64,000 nt of DNA from NCBI RefSeq assembly GCF_900116805.1, contig NZ_FPBV01000003.1:1-64000 (forward strand), read 5' to 3'. Under the pieces are notes generated by a model. That model was given only the letters and a program-made list of their open reading frames with translations, did not search any database and was not told the origin of the DNA. Made by a program: the position numbers and the translations under genes. Positions 58,472 through 64,000 of the stretch are shown here, piece after piece. Source of the stretch: Paenalicyclobacillus macrosporangiidus (lineage in GTDB: Bacteria > Bacillota > Bacilli > Alicyclobacillales > Alicyclobacillaceae). Each line of letters starts with the position of its first letter. Within the stretch, counting starts at the first letter, position 1.

Positions 58472-59348
58472 GGGCGGTCTCCCCCCTCTTCGCCCCGACC
58501 ACGCCGAGGATTTCCCGCGCCGCCGCATCCGGCTCGAACGCCCTGGTGTCGACCGCGTAACCGAGCGCGCGCAGGCGATGCAGGATCTCCACCGTCTCCG
58601 GGGTGCCGATGCGGTGCTCCGCCAGGCGGTCGGCATCCGCGAAGATGTCGCGCGGCGACCCGGACAGCACCACCCGCCCCTCGGCCATCACGTACACCCG
58701 GTCCGCCAGGAGCGCCACCTCGTCCATGTTGTGGGAGACGAACACCACCGTCAGCCCCTCTTGCCGGTTCAGATGCCGGATGCGCGCGAGCAGGTCGTGC
58801 CGGGAGCGCGGATCAAGCCCGGCCGTCGGCTCGTCGAGCACCAGGACCTTCGGCTGCAGCACCAGGATCCCCGCCAGGGCCACCTTGCGCTTCTCACCGC
58901 CGCTCAAGGCGAAGGTCTCGCGGTCCTTGAATTCGGCGAAGGGCAGTCCCACCATCTCCATCGCCCACCGGGCCCGCCGCCTGACCTCCTGAATGGACAA
59001 ACCCTGCTTCAACGGTCCGTAGGCGATGTCGTCCCCGACCAGCTTCTCGAAGATCTGATCTTCCGGATTTTGAAACACGAGCCCCACCGTGCGCCGGAGC
59101 GCCCGCACGTCCAATTTGGGATCGGACAGGTCCTGGCCGGCGACCACCACGCGCCCGGCCTGAGGGCGCAGCAGGCCGTTGAAGTGCTGAATGAGCGTCG
59201 ATTTGCCCGATCCGGTCCGTCCGATGACGGCCACGCACTCGCCCTCCGCGACCTCCAGGTCGACCCCGGCGAGCGCTTGGTGCTCGAACGGCGTGCCGCG
59301 CATGTACACGTGCTGCAGGCCCTCCACCGTCAACAGTGGCGTCGCCAC
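58458..59348 (-). CDS. ecfA2: Energy-coupling factor ATPase EcfA2
   Basis: This 296-residue ATPase has Walker A GRTGSGKST, Q-loop FQNPEDQIF, signature LSGGEKRKVALAG, Walker B VLVLDEPTAGLD and H-loop VSHNMDEVA. The FQNPEDQ Q-loop and the C-terminal regulatory extension are typical of EcfA proteins. It forms a heterodimer with EcfA1 from the adjacent gene. The start GTG lies 4 nt after the upstream stop and 5 nt after a GGGGTGAGG ribosome site. It powers vitamin or metal import. Confidence 0.95.
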   Translation of the reverse strand: MATPLLTVEGLQHVYMRGTPFEHQALAGVDLEVAEGECVAVIGRTGSGKSTLIQHFNGLLRPQAGRVVVAGQDLSDPKLDVRALRRTVGLVFQNPEDQIFEKLVGDDIAYGPLKQGLSIQEVRRRARWAMEMVGLPFAEFKDRETFALSGGEKRKVALAGILVLQPKVLVLDEPTAGLDPRSRHDLLARIRHLNRQEGLTVVFVSHNMDEVALLADRVYVMAEGRVVLSGSPRDIFADADRLAEHRIGTPETVEILHRLRALGYAVDTRAFEPDAAAREILGVVGAKRGETARGGV

Positions 59349-59352
59349 CGCC

Positions 59353-60213
59353 TCACCCCCTTCGCGGCGCCAGCCGCTGCACTTCCTCCACCACTTCCGA
59401 CGCCAGAATCCGGTCCTCCCGAAAGTCCGGCCGCGCCGCATGCACCAGGGCCGCGACGCGGGCGGCGCCCGGCACATCGAGCTGCAATTCCAGCAGCCGA
59501 TCCCGCTGCCGGAACACCTCCCGCGGCGTCCCCTCCATCACCACCCGGCCCGCCTCCATCACCAGGACGCGGTCGGCCAAGGCCACCTCCTGCATGTGGT
59601 GCGTGATGGATACGATGGCGATCCCCTCTCCGTGCAGCCGCCGGATGACCTCCATCAACTCTTGGCGTCCATAGCTGTCCAGCATGCTCGTCGCCTCGTC
59701 GAGCACGATGCAGCGCGGCCGCATGGCGAGGACGCCGGCGATGGCCACCCGCTGTTTCTGCCCGCCGGAGAGTTGATGGGGCGGCCGGTGGCGGTACGCC
59801 TCCATGCCCACCATCCGCAGCGCCTCATCCACGCGCCGGTGCATCTCCTCCTCCGGCACCCCCAGGTTCTCCAGCCCGAACGCCACGTCGTCCTCGACGA
59901 TGGTGGCCACCATCTGATTGTCCGGATGCTGGAAGACCATCCCGACCCGCTTGCGGATCTCCCGCAGCAGCCGCCTGTCCCGGGTGTTCATGCCGTCGAC
60001 GAGGACGTCTCCCGCGTCGGGGACGAGCAGGCCGTTGAGGTGCTTGGCAAGCGTCGATTTGCCCGAGCCGTTGTGGCCGATGACGGCCACGTGCTCCCCC
60101 GCACGGACCTCGAAGGACACGTCGTGCAGCACCGGGATGGACTTCCCCTCGCGCACCCGGTACGAGAACGAGACGCGCTGGACCCGGATCAGCGGATCGC
60201 CCGCACGGTTCAT
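59353..60213 (-). CDS. ecfA1: Energy-coupling factor ATPase EcfA1
   Basis: This 286-residue ATPase has Walker A GHNGSGKST, Q-loop VFQHPDNQMVA, signature LSGGQKQRVAIAG, Walker B CIVLDEATSMLD and H-loop ITHHMQEVA. The FQHPDNQ and LDEATSMLD motifs identify the A1 subunit. Its ATG overlaps the SDR gene by four bases (60210-60213) with a GGAGG site inside that gene, so expression is coupled to the dehydrogenase. Together with EcfA2, EcfT and the S component it makes a complete importer. Confidence 0.95.
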   Translation of the reverse strand: MNRAGDPLIRVQRVSFSYRVREGKSIPVLHDVSFEVRAGEHVAVIGHNGSGKSTLAKHLNGLLVPDAGDVLVDGMNTRDRRLLREIRKRVGMVFQHPDNQMVATIVEDDVAFGLENLGVPEEEMHRRVDEALRMVGMEAYRHRPPHQLSGGQKQRVAIAGVLAMRPRCIVLDEATSMLDSYGRQELMEVIRRLHGEGIAIVSITHHMQEVALADRVLVMEAGRVVMEGTPREVFRQRDRLLELQLDVPGAARVAALVHAARPDFREDRILASEVVEEVQRLAPRRG

Positions 60214-60968
60214 ACGCAGCGGCCTCCGTCCACCTCCAGGTCGACCCCGGTGATGAGCGATGCCTCTTCGGAAGCCAGGAACAGCGCCGCGCGGGCGATG
60301 TCCAGCGGCTGCGCCAGGCGGCCGAGGGGGATGGTCTTCAGGAAGTTCTGGCGGCCCGCCTCCGCATCACCGCCGCCGATGAACCCGGGCAGCATCGGGG
60401 TGTCCGTCGCCACCGGATTGATGGCGTTGACCCGGATGCCGAACGGAGCGAGCTCCAGCGCCAGCGCCTTCGTGAAGGCGATGACCGCGCCCTTGGTCGC
60501 CGAATACACGTTCAGCCCCGGCCGCGGCCGCACCCCCGCCGTGGAGGCGGTCGCCAGAATGACGCCCGATCCCTGCCGCTTCATGTGCGGGACCACCGCC
60601 CGCGAGCCGAGGAACACACCCTTGACGTTGACGGCCATCAACCGCTCGAAGTATTCGTCGGTCACCTCTTCAATCGGTGTGAACGCCTGGGGCAGGCCAG
60701 CGTTGTTGTAGATCACGTCGATCCGCCCGTACCGCGCCGCCACCCCGTCAACCATCGCCTGTACCTGCGCCGCGTCCGTCACGTCGACCGGCGCGAACTC
60801 GGCCCGGCCGCCGGCCGCCCGGATGGCCGCCGCCACCTCTTCGCCGGGCGACGCCGGCAGATCGGCCACCACCACGGCGGCGCCCTCCTGTGCGAACAGC
60901 TCCGCCGTCCCCTTGCCGATGCCCGATGCGGCTCCCGTGATGATGGCCACTTTGTCCTTCAAACGCAT
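60210..60968 (-). CDS. Short-chain dehydrogenase/reductase
   Basis: This 252-residue classical SDR has NAD(P)-binding GAASGIGKG (about residues 12-20), VDVTDAAQV and NNAGLPQ. The catalytic Ser is in ILATASTAG and Tyr-x-x-x-Lys in YSATKGAVIAF. Asp/Val residues after the second strand (VVADLPAS) favour NAD over NADP. ATG follows AGGAAGGAG. It sits between an aldehyde dehydrogenase and the ECF genes, coupled to EcfA1, so it probably oxidises an alcohol or sugar to feed the ALDH. The substrate is unknown. Confidence 0.92.
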   Translation of the reverse strand: MRLKDKVAIITGAASGIGKGTAELFAQEGAAVVVADLPASPGEEVAAAIRAAGGRAEFAPVDVTDAAQVQAMVDGVAARYGRIDVIYNNAGLPQAFTPIEEVTDEYFERLMAVNVKGVFLGSRAVVPHMKRQGSGVILATASTAGVRPRPGLNVYSATKGAVIAFTKALALELAPFGIRVNAINPVATDTPMLPGFIGGGDAEAGRQNFLKTIPLGRLAQPLDIARAALFLASEEASLITGVDLEVDGGRCV

Positions 60969-61015
60969 GCGGCACGCTCCTTCCTGTGTGTGCATATCAC
61001 GTCCGCCCGGCCGAA

Positions 61016-62467
61016 TCAAGTCAGATCCACAATCATGACGCGCAGGTCGGTCATCTCCTCGATGGCGTAGCGCGGCCCCTCCTTGCCGAGGCCGCTCGCC
61101 TTGACACCGCCGTACGGAGCCAGATCGGACCGGAAGGTGGACGTGTCATTGACAATCACGCCGCCGAACTCCAGCTCCCGCCACGCCTTCATGGCCCGCT
61201 CCAGCGACCGGGTGAAGATGGCGGCGTGCAGTCCGTACGGCGTCCCGTTGGCCAGGGTGATGGCCTCGTCCAGCGTGTCGAAGGGGACGAGTACCGCCAC
61301 GGGGGCGAACACCTCCTGACAGTACACCCGAAGACCCGGGTCCACGTCGGTCAGCAGGGTGGGATACACGAACGCCCCCTCCCGCCGGTGGCCGCACAGC
61401 ACCCGGGCCCCGGCCTGGACGGCCTCGTCGATCCAGGCCATGGCGCGCAACGCTTCGCGCTCGCTGATCATCGGGCCGACGTCTGTCTCTGGATCGCGCG
61501 GATCGCCCACTTTGAGGCGTTCCACGACCTGGAGCAGGCGTGGCACAAAGTCATCCCAACACGCCCGCTCGACGAGGATCCGCTGGACCGAGATGCACGC
61601 CTGCCCCGCCGCCGTGAAGGCGCGCTGCCCGCACAACCGGGCGGCCCGGTCGAGATCCGCGTCGGCGCAGACGATGTTCGGCGAGGTATTGCCGAGTTCC
61701 AGCAACACCGGCCGCAGCCCGGTCCCGGTCTTCACCCGCTCGCCGACGGCGGCGCTGCCGGTGAAGGTGTACATCCGGATGCCGGGATGGTGCAGCAGGG
61801 CGTTGCCGGTCTCCGCGCCGCCCTGGACGAGCTGGACGTGATCCTGCGGCAGTCCGCAGGCCTGCAATCCCTCCACGAGCAGCGCGGTGCTGAACGGCGT
61901 GTTCGGCGCCGGCTTGATGACGATGGTGTTGCCCGCCGCGATGGCCGGAGCAATCTTGTGCATCGCCAGCAAAAACGGATAGTTGAACGGTGTGATGGCC
62001 CCGATGACGCCCTTCGGGACGCGCATCGCGAAGCCCATCTTGCCCTCCGCGCCCGGGATGGACGACACGGGCAGGACCTCGCCGCCGATGCGCTTGGCCT
62101 CCTCGGCGCTCAGCAGGCACGCCTGGTACGCGCGCGCCACCTCGACTTTCGTGTCCTGGTAGGTCTTGCCGACCTCCGCGATGAGCAACCGGATGATCTC
62201 CGCCTCGCGGGCCTTCACCCACTCGCTGAACCGGTGCAAAATCTCGTAGCGTTCGAATGGCGACAGCTGCCGCTGGCGAAACGACCGCTCCGCCGCCGCC
62301 ACGGCTAGGTCGACCTCCGCCGCGGTCGCCTCCCGGATGACCCCCATCGCCGCGCCGGTGTACTTGTCGTACACCACGGTCGCCCCGCCTTCCCGCCAGC
62401 GCCCGTCGATGAACGTCGACGGCCTCGTCCAGCGGACGGGCGTCTGTTCATGTGTCGTCGCTTCCAA
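61016..62467 (-). CDS. NAD(P)-dependent aldehyde dehydrogenase
   Basis: This 483-residue ALDH has the catalytic Cys in FTAAGQACISVQRI and the general-base Glu in LLELGNTSPNIV. The nucleotide loop is FTGSAAVGERVK, and ITPFNYPFLLAMHKIAPAIAAGNTIVIKPA is also present. It resembles the lactaldehyde, glyceraldehyde-3-phosphate (GapN-like) and succinate-semialdehyde subgroups, which cannot be separated here. The start is TTG at 62465-62467, eight bases after GAGGAGGGA. It heads the unit that continues with the SDR, ECF and P1 peptidase genes, 47 nt before the SDR. Confidence 0.92.
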   Translation of the reverse strand: MEATTHEQTPVRWTRPSTFIDGRWREGGATVVYDKYTGAAMGVIREATAAEVDLAVAAAERSFRQRQLSPFERYEILHRFSEWVKAREAEIIRLLIAEVGKTYQDTKVEVARAYQACLLSAEEAKRIGGEVLPVSSIPGAEGKMGFAMRVPKGVIGAITPFNYPFLLAMHKIAPAIAAGNTIVIKPAPNTPFSTALLVEGLQACGLPQDHVQLVQGGAETGNALLHHPGIRMYTFTGSAAVGERVKTGTGLRPVLLELGNTSPNIVCADADLDRAARLCGQRAFTAAGQACISVQRILVERACWDDFVPRLLQVVERLKVGDPRDPETDVGPMISEREALRAMAWIDEAVQAGARVLCGHRREGAFVYPTLLTDVDPGLRVYCQEVFAPVAVLVPFDTLDEAITLANGTPYGLHAAIFTRSLERAMKAWRELEFGGVIVNDTSTFRSDLAPYGGVKASGLGKEGPRYAIEEMTDLRVMIVDLT

Positions 62468-62522
62468 AGCGCCACTCCCTCCTCTGGCCGTGCGACGGCG
62501 CCCCAGGGCGTCGTCTGTCCCC

Positions 62523-62531
62523 ATTATAACA
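62523..62531 (-). promoter_or_regulatory. Extended -10 promoter of the ALDH-ECF unit
   Basis: TGTTATAAT on the minus strand (extended -10), 55 nt upstream of the ALDH start. The -35 match is weak, as usual with extended -10 elements. Confidence 0.6.
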
Positions 62532-62651
62532 GGCCCATCCCAATCTTCAGATACTGTTCGGTCGGCTCGCCTGACCCCCGGGCACAGCGTCACCGTGAGG
62601 TCACCCCACCGGCGCCACACACAGGCGCCCCGCGTGTCAATGGCGTGCGCA

Positions 62652-62680
62652 TTGACTTTCCGTGACGGGGAGATTAGAAT
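62652..62680 (+). promoter_or_regulatory. Sigma-A promoter of the MFS exporter
   Basis: TTGACT, 17 nt, then TAGAAT, followed by a leader of about 55 nt. It is divergent from the ALDH promoter. Confidence 0.75.
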
Positions 62681-62740
62681 TCATGTGTTGAAAATGTTTA
62701 GAGGTTAAAATGATACGATCCGAGGACGGGAGGCACACGG

Positions 62741-64000
62741 ATGGCGGAGCATACCCCAACTCCATCGCGCACGGGGCAATCGGCTGCACCCCAACACGTG
62801 GGGCCGGTGTTGGCGACCCTCCTCCTGGGGGCGTTCGTGACCATTCTCAATCAGACCCTGCTCAACGTTGCAATCCCGCGCCTGATGATTGACTTCAACG
62901 AGAGCGCCAGCACGGTGCAATGGTTGTCGACCGCGTACATGATGACCAACGGCATCCTCATCCCCGTTTCGGCCTTCCTCATCGCCACATTCACCACGCG
63001 CCAGCTGTTCATCAGCGCGATGGCGGCGTTCACGGCCGGATCGGTGATCTGTTCCCTCGCGCCGAACTTCGCGGTGATGCTGATCGGGCGCATCATCCAG
63101 GCCTTCGGCGCGGGCGTCATCATGCCCTTGCTGATGACGGTGGTGCTCAATCTGTTCCCGCCGGAGCGGCGTGGCGGTGCGATGGGGACCATCGGCATCG
63201 CGATGATCTTCGCACCCGCGGTGGGACCGACGCTCTCCGGTTGGCTCATCGAGAACTGGTCGTGGCGGCTGTTGTTCTGGGTGGTCATTCCGTTCGCCGT
63301 CCTCGACATCATCCTGGCCGCCTTGCTGCTGCGCAACGTGACGGAGCGGTCGCGCCCGCGGTTCGATTGGTTGGGATTCATCACCTCGACCATCGCCTTC
63401 GGCGCCCTGCTGTACGGGTTCAGCGACGCTGGCAACAAGGGCTGGGGAGATCCGGCGGTGCGCACATCCCTCATCGCCGGCGCCGTTGCGCTCGTTCTGT
63501 TCATCTGGCGGGAGTGGACGGCGGAAGAGCCGATGCTCGAGCTGCGCGTATTCAAATACGACATGTTCTCCCTGACGACCGTCGTGTCGTGCGTGGTCAA
63601 CATCGCCATGTTCGGCGCGATGATCCTGCTGCCCATCTACGTCCAGAACATCCGCGGCTTCACGCCGCTCCAATCCGGCTTGCTGCTGATGCCGGGGGCC
63701 ATCGTCATGGGCATCATGTCGCCCATCACGGGGAAATTGTTCGATCGCATCGGCGCCCGCCCGCTCGTCCTCTTCGGCCTGATCATCACCGTCGTGACGA
63801 CGTACGATTTCGCGCATCTGACGGGCAGCACGTCGTACACGCATCTGATGTGGCTGTACACGGCGCGCATGTTCGGCATGTCGTTCATTATGATGACCAT
63901 CATGACGGCCGGACTCAACCAGTTGCCGCGCCAGTTCAACGCCCACGGCACGGCGGCGGCCAACACCGCCCGGACCGTGGCGGGCTCTCTCGGCACGGCC
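62741..64000 (+). CDS. DHA2-family MFS drug exporter (partial)
   Basis: The N-terminal 420 residues of a 14-helix DHA2 (EmrB/QacA-type) exporter run off the right edge, so the stop is not seen. Helix 1 has ATLLLGAFVTILNQTLLNVAIP, with the family motif LNQTLLNVAIP; the W-STAYM motif (VQWLSTAYMMTNG), the A-loop (GRIIQAFGAGVIMP) and motif C (GIAMIFAPAVGPTLSGWLIE) follow. Such proteins expel amphipathic drugs by proton exchange. ATG follows GGGAGG. It has its own sigma-A promoter and is divergent from the ALDH operon. Confidence 0.93.
   Translation, partial: MAEHTPTPSRTGQSAAPQHVGPVLATLLLGAFVTILNQTLLNVAIPRLMIDFNESASTVQWLSTAYMMTNGILIPVSAFLIATFTTRQLFISAMAAFTAGSVICSLAPNFAVMLIGRIIQAFGAGVIMPLLMTVVLNLFPPERRGGAMGTIGIAMIFAPAVGPTLSGWLIENWSWRLLFWVVIPFAVLDIILAALLLRNVTERSRPRFDWLGFITSTIAFGALLYGFSDAGNKGWGDPAVRTSLIAGAVALVLFIWREWTAEEPMLELRVFKYDMFSLTTVVSCVVNIAMFGAMILLPIYVQNIRGFTPLQSGLLLMPGAIVMGIMSPITGKLFDRIGARPLVLFGLIITVVTTYDFAHLTGSTSYTHLMWLYTARMFGMSFIMMTIMTAGLNQLPRQFNAHGTAAANTARTVAGSLGTA

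Overview
The window is a GC-rich chromosomal stretch from an endospore-forming member of the Bacillota. The evidence is two alpha/beta-type small acid-soluble spore proteins, Bacillus-type SpeD, a phosphosulfolactate synthase (YitD/ComA family), an S-box riboswitch, a GlnR/TnrA-type box in front of glnA, ECF (EcfA-A-T-S) transport, sigma-A-like promoters and strong AGGAGG ribosome sites with frequent GTG/TTG starts. The high GC and the gene families suggest an Alicyclobacillus/Kyrpidia-like lineage, but that placement is an inference.

Layout. 1-960: a tyrosine-integrase remnant beside a four-tRNA operon (Ala-Phe-Gly-Cys, minus strand, with promoter and terminator). 1-13.6 kb: housekeeping and envelope genes (PepSY protein, speD, a glycosyltransferase, htpX, a MacAB-type exporter, CBS protein, two SASPs, citrate synthase, tpx, comA). 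13.7-19.4 kb: MntP-like pump, FolC-like ligase, amidase, 2-hydroxyacid dehydrogenase and a tartrate/D-malate-type dehydrogenase. 19.5-26.3 kb: a propeller lipoprotein, then a sugar-acid cluster (aldonate-type dehydratase, FAH-family enzyme, LarA-like nickel-pincer racemase/epimerase) divergent from a D-cysteine desulfhydrase. 26.5-34.8 kb: an orphan amino-acid binding protein, a MocR-like aminotransferase, an ArgH-like lyase and a complete sugar ABC importer without its ATPase. 33.6-40.4 kb: one compact operon kdgK-gntK-larE-larB-larC-patB, which makes the nickel-pincer cofactor LarA needs and links it to gluconate/ketodeoxygluconate kinases.

40.6-51.4 kb: DUF421 protein, a three-gene cell-surface hydrolase cluster, a lipoprotein, an S-box-controlled cystathionine gamma-synthase-type gene, an Fe-alcohol dehydrogenase/class III aminotransferase pair, a UPF0173 hydrolase, and a GntR/DUF1648 pair with a palindromic operator. 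51.5-64 kb: a GSI-beta-type glutamine synthetase with a GlnR-like box, galE, an M20 peptidase, a 41-bp tandem repeat array, and a likely ALDH-SDR-EcfA-EcfA-EcfT-S component-P1 peptidase operon. An MFS drug exporter runs off the right edge.

The two most interesting themes are the nickel-pincer (LAR) cofactor operon placed with sugar-acid catabolic genes, carrying a very His-rich LarC, and the ECF transporter tightly coupled to a ThnT/DmpA-like autoprocessing peptidase whose stop codon lies inside a tandem repeat array.
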